From Scatomorpha merdavium (GTDB taxonomy: Bacteria; Bacillota; Clostridia; Oscillospirales; Oscillospiraceae): a stretch of 60,955 bases of DNA. Both the position numbers and the translations under genes were made by a program. The DNA lies in NCBI GenBank assembly GCA_018711415.1, contig DVIJ01000138.1, forward strand, positions 1-60,955, written 5' to 3'. The notes beneath the pieces were generated by a model, which was not told the origin of the DNA, ran no database searches, and saw only the letters and a program-made list of their open reading frames with translations. This document shows, in pieces, positions 45,690-53,647 of this stretch (the first letter of the stretch is position 1; each line of letters opens with the position of its first letter).

Positions 45690-46447
45690 AAAAATATCTT
45701 GAAAAGTCCGGCAAGACCGAGGACGAGGCCCTGGCCGCCGCCCTGCGCGAGCTGGGACTGGACCGGGACGACGTCTCCGTGGAGATAGTCGAGCGTGCAA
45801 AGAGCGGGTTTCTGGGCATAGGCTCCTCGCCCGCGGTGGTGCGCGTGGAGTATGAGGTCCCGGACGAAGAACCCGCCGAGACCCCGGCCCCTGAAAAGCC
45901 GAAGAAGGCGGAAGCTCCCGCCAAGGCCCCGGCCGGGCCAAAGTACACCGAGGGAGTCAAGGCGGACACCGAGAGTTTCCTGCGCGGTCTCCTGGACCGC
46001 ATGGGCGTCAAGGCGGAGATAGAGATCACCGAGCGCGAGAACGGCGGGCTCCTGGTGAACCTCTCCGGCCCCGGCATGGGCGCCGTCATCGGCCGCAGGG
46101 GCGAAACGCTGGACGCCATCCAGCACCTAACGAACTATGCCATCAACCGCGGCGGCGAGAAGCGCTGCCACATAAACGTAGACGCCGAGAGCTACAGGGC
46201 CAAGCGCGAGGAGAGCCTTGTCCATCTGGCGGAGAAGATGGCCGCCAAGGTCGTGAAGTACAAGCGCAGCATGGCGCTGGAGCCCATGAACTCCTACGAA
46301 CGCCATGTGATCCACACCGCCCTGCAGAACTTCGAGGGCGTTTCCACCAGCTCCACTGGTACCGAGCCGAACCGCCGCGTGGTCGTCTCCTACGAGAGGC
46401 CGAACAGGCAGGAGGACACCCGCCCCAAGAGCCGCGAGTGGAGCTGA
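45686..46447 (+). CDS. khpB: RNA-binding protein Jag/KhpB
   Basis: This 253-residue protein has an N-terminal Jag domain (1-50; ALAAALRELGLDRDDVSVEI and KSGFLGIGSSPAVVRVEY), a Pro/Ala/Glu linker (about 60-90), a KH domain (about 95-170; GPGMGAVIGRRGETLDAIQHL) and an R3H domain (about 175-240; EPMNSYERHVIHTAL). KhpB pairs with KhpA to bind RNA and influences cell elongation. It overlaps yidC by 4 bp, the usual coupling. Confidence 0.96.
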   Translation: MKKYLEKSGKTEDEALAAALRELGLDRDDVSVEIVERAKSGFLGIGSSPAVVRVEYEVPDEEPAETPAPEKPKKAEAPAKAPAGPKYTEGVKADTESFLRGLLDRMGVKAEIEITERENGGLLVNLSGPGMGAVIGRRGETLDAIQHLTNYAINRGGEKRCHINVDAESYRAKREESLVHLAEKMAAKVVKYKRSMALEPMNSYERHVIHTALQNFEGVSTSSTGTEPNRRVVVSYERPNRQEDTRPKSREWS

Positions 46448-46468
46448 GCAAAAGTGGAGGGAAAAGGT

Positions 46469-46699
46469 ATGATTTTTGAAACCGTGCGCGAACTGCTCGC
46501 GCATCAGCTGGAGGTCGAGCCCGAGCGTATCACGCCCGAGACCGATATCTTCGAGGACCTCGGCGCGGATTCCCTGGACGTGGTCGAGCTGGTCATGTCG
46601 ATCGAGGAAGAGTACGACATCGTCATAACCGACGAGCGCGCGGGCAACGTACGAACCGTTGCCCAGGTTGTGGAGATGCTTGAGAGCCTCGTAAAGTAA
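46469..46699 (+). CDS. acpP: Acyl carrier protein
   Basis: This 76-residue acidic carrier holds the phosphopantetheine Ser in DLGADSLDVVELVMSIEEEY. Helix I (FETVRELLAHQLEVEPERI) and the C-terminal TVAQVVEMLESL are standard. ATG at 46469 has GGAGG 10 bp upstream. No fab genes are adjacent; it closes the rpmH-jag block where mnmE and mnmG are common in other species. Confidence 0.95.
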   Translation: MIFETVRELLAHQLEVEPERITPETDIFEDLGADSLDVVELVMSIEEEYDIVITDERAGNVRTVAQVVEMLESLVK

Positions 46700-46701
46700 A
46701 A

Positions 46702-46745
46702 AGGCGAAGCCCCGTCTGCCGCAAGGCAGGCGGGGCCTTTGTTTT
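46702..46745. terminator. Terminator after acpP, shared with the convergent lipoprotein gene
   Basis: A 12-bp stem with one G-T pair, GCCCCGTCTGCC (46709-46720) with GGCAGGCGGGGC (46725-46736), has a GCAA tetraloop followed by CTTTGTTTTG. AAAAA on the left gives a U-tract for the minus strand. Confidence 0.85.
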
Positions 46746-46752
46746 GTGGTGT

Positions 46753-48984
46753 TCAGCTCTGCTCGGCCATGTAGGTGGAGACGCGGCTTTGCACCTCCTG
46801 GGCGGTTTCGGCGGCGCTCTTGGCGCCGGCGAAGTAGGCCGCGGCAGCGTCTTTTATGATGGACAGGGCCTCGGCGTCCATGCCGTAGGTTATGCTCACG
46901 CTGTCGTAGAGCTCCAGGCCGCGCTGGGTTATCTTGCCCATGTCCGCCGTGAGGTCGTAACCGTTTTCGCGCCGGCCGGCGAGGTCTTTGAGGTAGCTTT
47001 CTACCTGGGCCTCGGCCGCGCTGCGCAGGGGTGTGCTGCCGTCCATGACGGAGGAATTCTCGGTTATCAGCGTTTTCATGAAGGCCCAGCACTCCTCGGG
47101 GTGCTCTGTGGAGGCGCTCACGCCCATGAGCCCGACCGGCTGTACGGCGCCGGGGCTGCCGGAGCCGGGAAAGCCGCAGAAAGTAAAATCCTCGCCCAGG
47201 GCGTCGCTGAACACGCGCAGGTAGCGGAGCCCGGTGTTCGTTGTGTATAGCAGCTGCCTGCCTTCGGCGAGCATCTGCTGCTCATTGTAGTGCCATTCAT
47301 AGCCGAACTGGGTACCCTGGCCTGTCACCGCTTCCTCGGGCTGCTTTGCCGCCTGCTCGAGTATGGCCTCGAAGAGCCCGCCCGTGAAGTCGCATGTGCC
47401 GCTGTTCCAGTCCATGAGCCGGGAGGCGCAGAAGGAGAGCGCCCTCTCGAGATAGACGTCTCTGGAGGTGTTCAGGCCCACGGCGTATTCGAGCCGGGGA
47501 TTTTCCTCCATTATGGCGTCCACGTCCTCAAAGCTCATGCCCTCGCGCCCGTCGAGATATGCGTCCGAGATGGCCGTCGTGTACATGATGAAGCCTGCGG
47601 GCAGGCAGTAGAGACCGCCGTTCGTTTCAAGCGCGCGAAGCCAGCCGTCAAAGACCAGCGACCGGTCTATGCCATCCTCCCCGTCCATGAAGGAGTTGAG
47701 CTCAAGCAGCATGCCGCGCCTTGCCCAGCTGTGGTAGTTTATTCCCTCGAGCATGAGTATGTCCGGGCAGTTGCCGCTGTACATGTCCGCCGCGAGGGCA
47801 ACCGTACCGGCAAGCTCGTCCTCGGCCGTGTTGTATGCGGTGTAGTCCACGAGCTCGATGCAGACGCCGGGGTTGAGGCGGTTGAACTCGGCGGCGAGGT
47901 TGTAGATATTATACGCGCTTGAATACGAGTCAAAATAGCTGAGGGCAAGGCGTATTTTTACGGCGGGCTGCACGCCCTCCTGCGGTGTGACGAGCGACCA
48001 GCGCCAACCGCCTGCATCCATGTCATAATAGGAGACGAGGAAGCTGCCGTCCTCATAGAAGGCCTCGGGACCCTGGGAGACGCCGAGTTCAAGGTAGTCG
48101 CAGAGCTTTTCGGACTCGCCGCTTACGGGGTCCAGACTGTAGAGCGAGAAAGCCCCCAAGGCAAGGATGCTGTTCCCCGGCCCTGCGGCATAGCCCTGAG
48201 CGGAGGGGCCGTGGAAAGGGCCTTTGAGTTCGCCGGTGGAGAGCTCGAGCAGCCTGGCGGCGTAGCCCGTCTCGTCAAGACAACTCAGCAGCAGCGCGCC
48301 GTCCATGGGCGAGATGCCTATTATGTAGCCGCAGTCCTCACCGAGCGGGTGCTCAGCTTCCAGCACTGGTCCGGCACCGTCTGTGGAATAGACGAGGACG
48401 CAAAACCGGCCTCCGGCCTCGGAGACCAGGCAGAGCCGGCCCTCGGAGTCCGCGCAGAATCTGACGGAGCTCGGAGCCTCTGGGAAGGCCTCGGGGCCGA
48501 AGCTGCAGAGCTCGGCGCCGTCCTGCGAATACCGGGCGTAGCTCATGCCTGCCCCGACGTCCGCGCGCCAGCTGCACCATAGAGTGCCGTCCGGGGCAAA
48601 GACAAAATTCGAGGTCCAGCGGTCCACGGCGTTTTCATAGAGCGTGGCGGCGAGCTCCGCCTCTCCGCCGGGAGTGCTGCGCCAGAGCCGGGCGGTGGAG
48701 AAGTTCGTGTTGGTCCCGTCGGGGTTAGACAGATACTCGTCTGCCGTAGAGACAAGGGCGATGCTGCCGTCCTCGTTTCGGTACGTGGCGGCGATGGATG
48801 CCGCGTCCTCGGGCAGGTCAAGGGGCTCGGATATGTAGCGGCGGACCGTCTCCGCTGTTCCGCTCTCGCTGGGGAGAGGCTCGGGCAGACCGGAGACGGG
48901 CGCCGAGGGCGTCTCTCCGCCGCAGGCGCAGAGCGATAGCAGCAGGGCTAGAACGGCAAACAGGGTGCAGAGGCGTCTTTTCAT
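46753..48984 (-). CDS. Large lipoprotein: beta-propeller-like N-terminus plus extracellular solute-binding domain (paralogue)
   Basis: This 743-residue lipoprotein has the lipobox SLCAC (Cys21). The N-terminal half (about 60-350) has propeller-like strands (FAPDGTLWCSW, SEGRLCLVSEAGGRFCVLVY), and the C-terminal half (about 360-715) resembles family-1 sugar-type binding proteins (AAEFNRLNPGVCIELVDYTA, NCPDILMLEGINYHSWARRG). It ends RVSTYMAEQS, almost identical to the end of the lipoprotein at 288-2264. The ATG at 48984 has GGGAG. No permease is adjacent. A four-unit repeat array precedes it, and the upstream NTP-transferase gene is on the same strand. Confidence 0.75.
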   Translation of the reverse strand: MKRRLCTLFAVLALLLSLCACGGETPSAPVSGLPEPLPSESGTAETVRRYISEPLDLPEDAASIAATYRNEDGSIALVSTADEYLSNPDGTNTNFSTARLWRSTPGGEAELAATLYENAVDRWTSNFVFAPDGTLWCSWRADVGAGMSYARYSQDGAELCSFGPEAFPEAPSSVRFCADSEGRLCLVSEAGGRFCVLVYSTDGAGPVLEAEHPLGEDCGYIIGISPMDGALLLSCLDETGYAARLLELSTGELKGPFHGPSAQGYAAGPGNSILALGAFSLYSLDPVSGESEKLCDYLELGVSQGPEAFYEDGSFLVSYYDMDAGGWRWSLVTPQEGVQPAVKIRLALSYFDSYSSAYNIYNLAAEFNRLNPGVCIELVDYTAYNTAEDELAGTVALAADMYSGNCPDILMLEGINYHSWARRGMLLELNSFMDGEDGIDRSLVFDGWLRALETNGGLYCLPAGFIMYTTAISDAYLDGREGMSFEDVDAIMEENPRLEYAVGLNTSRDVYLERALSFCASRLMDWNSGTCDFTGGLFEAILEQAAKQPEEAVTGQGTQFGYEWHYNEQQMLAEGRQLLYTTNTGLRYLRVFSDALGEDFTFCGFPGSGSPGAVQPVGLMGVSASTEHPEECWAFMKTLITENSSVMDGSTPLRSAAEAQVESYLKDLAGRRENGYDLTADMGKITQRGLELYDSVSITYGMDAEALSIIKDAAAAYFAGAKSAAETAQEVQSRVSTYMAEQS

Positions 48985-49025
48985 GCGGGTCACTCCCTTC
49001 AATTTTCTCCAGCTTACACCCTGTT

Positions 49026-49064
49026 TGTATCGCGTTTGCATCAAAGCTGCATCAAATTTGTATA
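49026..49064 (-). repeat. Four 11-bp-phased direct repeats upstream of the lipoprotein gene
   Basis: On the plus strand TGTATC, TGCATC, TGCATC and TGTATA start at 49026, 49037, 49048 and 49059, exactly 11 bp apart. On the minus strand they read TATACA, GATGCA, GATGCA, GATACA with 5-bp spacers. The array ends next to the stop codon of the upstream gene. It is a likely operator for an OmpR-type regulator. Confidence 0.65.
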
Positions 49065-50114
49065 TTATTCTCCTTTTTCTGCCTGACTTTCCAGGCCCTC
49101 CGTCATTCTGCCGAGGGTGTCTGCAAGTTCCTTTGCAAAGGTCTCGTCGCCGGCGGAGGTCTCGATGCGCAGCTCCTCGCGCTCCGGGTCCGGCGAGATG
49201 CGCAGGGCGCAGTGCTCGGAGCTAAGGCTTATGCCGTCGTCGAGGGCGGCACCGGCCTCCATCATCGTTTCAGACAAAGCGCGCATTAGCCTCGCCCTGT
49301 CCCGGCAGGGGACACGTCGCTCCGCACCCGGACCCTTGCCCAGGGCCTTGCGCCGCTCCGGCTCGGCCTTCGGAGCGGTCTCGCGCGGCAGGTCGGACAG
49401 CCTGAGCTTTCCGTCCAAGGCATCCAGGCAGGTCTGGAAATAGGCGCGGGGCGTGCCTATGTCGCACCAGTATCCGTCCAGCGCCAGGCCGCGTATCTCC
49501 TCGCCGCGTTCCAGGAGTGCCGGGAACAGCCCGGAGGCAAAGTCAAAGCTCTCGTTTCGAGGCACGAGCTCCATCGCCCGCGGTTCCACGACGTAGATGC
49601 CCGTGTTCACAAGATTCGTCACGACGCGCTCCCATGGCGGCTTTTCGATGAAGCAGCGCACGCTGCCAGCCGGGTCCGGGACGACAAGTCCATAGCGCAG
49701 CGGGTCCCGGCTCTCATAGAGCGCGAGTGTGACTGCGGGACGGGAACGCTCGTGCTCCGAGATGAGCTTTTTGAGCTCGAAGTCGCAGGCTGCGTCCCCG
49801 CTGAGGACGAGAAAGGCCTCGTCTCCGACAAAGTCCATGCAGTTTTTGACCCCGCCCGCCGTGCCGAGGGGACTGTCCTCGATGCGGTAGCAGAGGTGTA
49901 CGCCGAAGTTAGAGCCGTCTCCGAAATGCTCGATGATGGGAGCGGGCCTGTAGCCCAGGGCGGCGCAGATCTCAGTTACGCCGTTCGCGCGGAGCAGCTC
50001 GATCGTGCGCTCCATGAGCGGCTTGCCCAAAAGCGGCACCATGGGCTTGGGCAGACTTCCGGTAACGGCTTTCAGCCTGCGGCCCTCGCCGCCAGCCATA
50101 ATGATAGCTTTCAT
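49065..50114 (-). CDS. Sugar nucleotidyltransferase with a residual phosphomannomutase-type tail
   Basis: In this 349-residue protein, residues 1-230 form an NTP-transferase domain: KAIIMAGGEGRRL, SLPKPMVPLLGKPLMER, FLVLSGDAACDFELKKL, FIEKPPWE and DGYWCDIGTPRAYFQTCLD. This fits mannose-1-phosphate guanylyltransferase relatives. The last ~75 residues (RARLMRALSET, ISPDPEREELRIETSAGDE) resemble the final domain of phosphomannomutase in the longer fused enzymes, with the hexapeptide and catalytic mutase parts missing. ATG at 50114 gives the usual MKAIIMAGG start; ATG at 50120 is also possible and neither has a good SD. The sugar substrate is not identifiable. Confidence 0.8.
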   Translation of the reverse strand: MKAIIMAGGEGRRLKAVTGSLPKPMVPLLGKPLMERTIELLRANGVTEICAALGYRPAPIIEHFGDGSNFGVHLCYRIEDSPLGTAGGVKNCMDFVGDEAFLVLSGDAACDFELKKLISEHERSRPAVTLALYESRDPLRYGLVVPDPAGSVRCFIEKPPWERVVTNLVNTGIYVVEPRAMELVPRNESFDFASGLFPALLERGEEIRGLALDGYWCDIGTPRAYFQTCLDALDGKLRLSDLPRETAPKAEPERRKALGKGPGAERRVPCRDRARLMRALSETMMEAGAALDDGISLSSEHCALRISPDPEREELRIETSAGDETFAKELADTLGRMTEGLESQAEKGE

Positions 50115-50148
50115 GTCCATATTATTTGGAGCGCACAGAGAAATATTG

Positions 50149-50177
50149 TTGTAAAGATTGACCACATTTGATATAAT
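50149..50177 (+). promoter_or_regulatory. Promoter of the GNAT-gdpP operon
   Basis: TTGTAA (50149-50154), a 17-bp spacer and a perfect TATAAT (50172-50177) lie 32 bp before the GNAT ATG. Confidence 0.7.
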
Positions 50178-50209
50178 AAAAAACTACGATGATAAGGGGA
50201 GGGACTGCC

Positions 50210-51133
50210 ATGCCGGAGGGCATAGAGGTCCTTGAATGCAGCGCTCAGGAGGAGTGCGAGCGCTTCTGGCGGGGGCTTAGGGAATACTTTGAACGCGACA
50301 TCTTCCCGGGCGAGGAGAACTGCTACCACTGCTCGGAGGAGTATAAAAAGAACATCGAGACACTGCACGCTCGCCGTTTCAATCCGGCGAAATACCTGTT
50401 TTTCAGGCGCGGCGGACAGGAGATCGGCCTGGCGCTCACGGTCATTTACGACACGGAGGACGGCAAGCAGTTCATACTGGAGTTCTGCGTCTACCCTGAG
50501 TTCCGCGGGAACGGCACCGGAGCGGCCTGCGCCGAGGCTCTGCTCAGCTGGGGCCGCGAAAACGGCGCGAAGTTTGCCGAGCTCAATTGCTCGGACGAGC
50601 GGCGCGAGCGCTTCTGGTCTCGCTTCGGCTTCATGCGCAACGGCTTGGACGCCCAGGGCGAGCCGCTCATGCTGCTTCCGCCCGAGGAGGACGCGCCAAT
50701 GACAGTCGGCCTGGCAAACGGGATCGAGGAATTCTGGGCGCTGGAGCTGAGCTTCTTCTCGGCCATAGGCGAGACACCGCCGGACAGCATGGGCCGCTCG
50801 CGCATGATAGGCGCGATGAGCGCGGGGCGCGTGGCTTTTATAACCGTCAAGCGCCAGGGCCGGCCCGTTGGCTTGTGCTCGGTGAGCCGCTGCTTTTCTA
50901 GCCTCACCTGCTGGGACGCGGGCGTCTTTGGAGACTTTTACATAGAGCCTGCCTTCCGCGGCCGGGGCGTCGCGCGTATGCTGGTGGAAAAGGCTGCTGA
51001 GTATTGCCGCAAACAGGGTATGCAGAGCCTTTCCGTCATGGGCTCGGACGCGCAACTCGGGATGTACCGCGCGCTGGGCTTCGACGCGGAGCTCGGGACG
51101 GGCCTGGCGATGTCGCTGCCGTATGAGACATAA
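50210..51133 (+). CDS. Tandem GNAT acetyltransferase
   Basis: This 307-residue protein has two GNAT folds. The first (about 30-150) has ILEFCVYPEFRGNGTGAACA as acetyl-CoA loop; the second (about 165-305) has VFGDFYIEPAFRGRGVARML. Both R/Q-x-x-G-x-G/A loops appear intact, so both halves could bind CoA. The substrate is unknown. The ATG at 50210 follows GGGAGGG. It is first in the run to gdpP, which starts 20 bp downstream, so its product may be co-expressed with c-di-AMP turnover and ribosomal protein L9. Confidence 0.88.
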   Translation: MPEGIEVLECSAQEECERFWRGLREYFERDIFPGEENCYHCSEEYKKNIETLHARRFNPAKYLFFRRGGQEIGLALTVIYDTEDGKQFILEFCVYPEFRGNGTGAACAEALLSWGRENGAKFAELNCSDERRERFWSRFGFMRNGLDAQGEPLMLLPPEEDAPMTVGLANGIEEFWALELSFFSAIGETPPDSMGRSRMIGAMSAGRVAFITVKRQGRPVGLCSVSRCFSSLTCWDAGVFGDFYIEPAFRGRGVARMLVEKAAEYCRKQGMQSLSVMGSDAQLGMYRALGFDAELGTGLAMSLPYET

Positions 51134-51153
51134 ACAAGGAGGATAGCGCTGCC

Positions 51154-53154
51154 GTGAACAAAAAGATACAGAGACTCGTCGAGCCGAATATAAGGCTATA
51201 TCTCTTCTTCATGGTTGCCTTTGCCGCGGCGTCGCTGTTTTTCGGGCAATACCTGCTCGCCGCCATAGAGGGCGGGGTCATCCTGCTGCTCGTCATCTGC
51301 TCGCTCTTCGTCTCGAGGCGGAAGCGGCGCGAGCTTATGGAATACATCGAATCCGTAACCTACGACGCGGATACGGCCAAAAACAACACGCTGCTGAACT
51401 TCCCACTGCCGATGGCGGTGTTCTCGCTGAACGATTCGCGGGTCATCTGGGCAAACCAAATCTTTTTCAACATGTGCGGGGTCTCCGGCTCGCGCTTCGA
51501 GGCGCGGCTGGACGAGCTGGTCCCCTCCTTCAGCGGCAAGTGGCTGCTCGAGGGCAAGACCCAGTACCCCGGCCTGCTCGCCATGGGAGACAGGAAATAC
51601 CAGATCCACGGCAATATCATCCGCCCCGCGGACGCGGAGGGCGACCAGGGTCACGGTTTCATGGGCATCGCCTACTGGGTGGACGTCACGGAGTATGACG
51701 ATATCCGCATAAAATACGAGGACTCCCGCCCGGTCATCGCCACCATCGTCATAGACAACTACGACGAGCTCGTGAAAAACCACCCGGATAGGATCAAAAA
51801 CGACCTGCGCGACGCCGTAGAGGACAGCATCTCACAGTGGTGCGACGGCAAGGACGGTTTCCTGCGCCGGTACGACAGGGACAGATACGTGTTCATCTTC
51901 GAGGAGCGCTGGCTGGAATCCATGAAGGCCGAGAAGTTCGCGCTGCTGAACCAGGTCCATTCGGTGGTCAGCCCCTCGGGCATACACGCCACGATAAGCA
52001 TAGGCGTCGGACACGACGGCTCCGGCTTCGGCGAGGACTACCAGTTCAGCTCCCTGGCGGCGGAGATGGCGCTCTCCAGGGGCGGCGACCAGGCGGTCAT
52101 AAAAAACCGCTTCAACTTCGAGTTCTTCGGCGGGCGCGGCAACGAGGTCGAGACCAGGACAAAGGTAAAGAGCCGCGTCATGGCGAACGCCCTGGCCGAG
52201 CTCATCGCGGACTCCTCCCGCGTGTTCGTCATGGGCCACAAGTTCGCGGACCTGGACGCCGTCGGCTCTGCGGTGGCGGTCTGCTGCATAGCCAGGAAAA
52301 AGGGCAGGCTCTGCCGCATCGTCATAGACCCGGTCAAGAACAGCTCGCACCTGCTCATAGAGCGGATGAAAAACGAGCCCGAATACCGCAACGCCTTCAT
52401 AACGCCCCAGGACGCCATGCTCCAGGCCGACGGGCGGAGCCTCCTCGTCGTGGTGGATACGAACAGGCCGGAACAGGTGGAGGACCAGAATCTCCTGGAC
52501 GCCTGCAACAGGGTGGCGGTCATAGACCACCACAGGCGCGCCGCATCCTATATCCAGAACGCGGACCTCATGTTCCACGAGCCCTACGCCTCCTCGGTCT
52601 GCGAGCTCATGAGCGAGGTCCTGCAGGAGACCGTAGAGACGGAGGACATCCTGCGCAGCGAGGCCGAGGCCATGCTGGCGGGCATAGTGCTCGACACGAA
52701 GAACTTCACCATCCGCACGGGCGAGCGCACCTTCGACGCGGCGGCCTTCCTGCGCAGGGCCGGCGCAGACACGACGGAGGTCAAAAAGCTCCTGCAGAAC
52801 GACATGGAGCACACCGTTGCGCGGTATAAGATATTGCAGAGCGCTCAGCTCTATCGGGGCAACATCGCAGTGGCCGTTCCGCAGACCCCGCAGGACAGGG
52901 TCGTGGTGGCCCAGGCGGCGGACGAGCTGCTGAACATCTCCGGCGTGGAGGTGTCCTTCGTCGTCACGCCGACGGACGACGGAGGCGCGAACATCTCGGC
53001 CCGGTCCATAGGCGACATGAACGCACAGATGATAATGGAGAAGCTGGGCGGCGGCGGCAACCGCTCCGCCGCGGCGGCGCAGCTCAAGGATACGAGCCTC
53101 AGGGACGCCGTAAACAGCCTCTTCGCCGCAATAGACGACTATCTGGACGGCTGA
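51154..53154 (+). CDS. gdpP: Cyclic-di-AMP phosphodiesterase GdpP
   Basis: This 666-residue membrane enzyme cleaves c-di-AMP. Two helices near residues 14-52 precede a PAS-like domain (about 75-155), a degenerate GGDEF domain (about 175-300, with SRGGDQAVIKN) and the catalytic DHH/DHHA1 module (about 340-665). DHH motifs are VMGHKFADLDAVGSAVAV, VVVDTNRPEQVED, VAVIDHHRRAASYI and the late GGGGNRSAAAAQL. The start is GTG with GGAGG upstream. The classical gdpP-rplI-dnaB order follows. It sets c-di-AMP levels tied to wall and osmotic homeostasis. Confidence 0.96.
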   Translation: MNKKIQRLVEPNIRLYLFFMVAFAAASLFFGQYLLAAIEGGVILLLVICSLFVSRRKRRELMEYIESVTYDADTAKNNTLLNFPLPMAVFSLNDSRVIWANQIFFNMCGVSGSRFEARLDELVPSFSGKWLLEGKTQYPGLLAMGDRKYQIHGNIIRPADAEGDQGHGFMGIAYWVDVTEYDDIRIKYEDSRPVIATIVIDNYDELVKNHPDRIKNDLRDAVEDSISQWCDGKDGFLRRYDRDRYVFIFEERWLESMKAEKFALLNQVHSVVSPSGIHATISIGVGHDGSGFGEDYQFSSLAAEMALSRGGDQAVIKNRFNFEFFGGRGNEVETRTKVKSRVMANALAELIADSSRVFVMGHKFADLDAVGSAVAVCCIARKKGRLCRIVIDPVKNSSHLLIERMKNEPEYRNAFITPQDAMLQADGRSLLVVVDTNRPEQVEDQNLLDACNRVAVIDHHRRAASYIQNADLMFHEPYASSVCELMSEVLQETVETEDILRSEAEAMLAGIVLDTKNFTIRTGERTFDAAAFLRRAGADTTEVKKLLQNDMEHTVARYKILQSAQLYRGNIAVAVPQTPQDRVVVAQAADELLNISGVEVSFVVTPTDDGGANISARSIGDMNAQMIMEKLGGGGNRSAAAAQLKDTSLRDAVNSLFAAIDDYLDG

Positions 53155-53182
53155 GTCCGGCTTTGGGAAAGGAAGTAGAGCC

Positions 53183-53632
53183 ATGAAGGTCATATTCAAC
53201 GTAGACGTGAGAGGGCAGGGCAAGAAGGGCGAGATGAAAGAGGTCTCCGACGGCTACGCGCGCAACTATCTGCTGCCGCGCAAACTGGCGAGCGAGGCCA
53301 CGGCGGACGCGCTCAACGCCATAAAGCTCAAGGAAAAGGCAAAGGCCGCGCAGATGGCCAAGGAAAAGGCGCTGGCCGAGGAGAACGCAAAGCGGCTCTC
53401 CGGCGTGGTGGTGCGCATCCAGGCCAAGGCCGGACAGGGCGGCAGGCTCTTCGGCGCCGTCACCAGCCAGGAGATATCCGACGCGCTCCGCGCCCAGCAC
53501 GGGATAGAGATAGAAAAGAACAAGATCGTCCAGGCGGAGCCCATCAAGCAGTTCGGGACCTACGAGGTCAAGGCAAAGCTGGGCTACGAGGTTTCCGGGA
53601 CGATAAACCTCATAGTTACGGAGCAGAAATAA
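53183..53632 (+). CDS. rplI: 50S ribosomal protein L9
   Basis: This 149-residue protein has the N-terminal domain KVIFNVDVRGQGKKGEMKEV and GYARNYLLPRKLA, a long connecting helix (about 45-80), and a C-terminal RNA-binding domain with GRLFGAVTSQEISDAL. GGAAAGGAAG precedes the ATG. It lies between gdpP and dnaB as in most Firmicutes. Confidence 0.98.
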   Translation: MKVIFNVDVRGQGKKGEMKEVSDGYARNYLLPRKLASEATADALNAIKLKEKAKAAQMAKEKALAEENAKRLSGVVVRIQAKAGQGGRLFGAVTSQEISDALRAQHGIEIEKNKIVQAEPIKQFGTYEVKAKLGYEVSGTINLIVTEQK

Positions 53633-53647
53633 GACCGGAGGTCTCAG

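Noticed and set aside
49065..50114. Frameshifted gene as the explanation for the short nucleotidyltransferase
   Set aside because: The frame is open throughout and no phosphomannomutase pieces appear in other frames, so an in-frame loss fits better.
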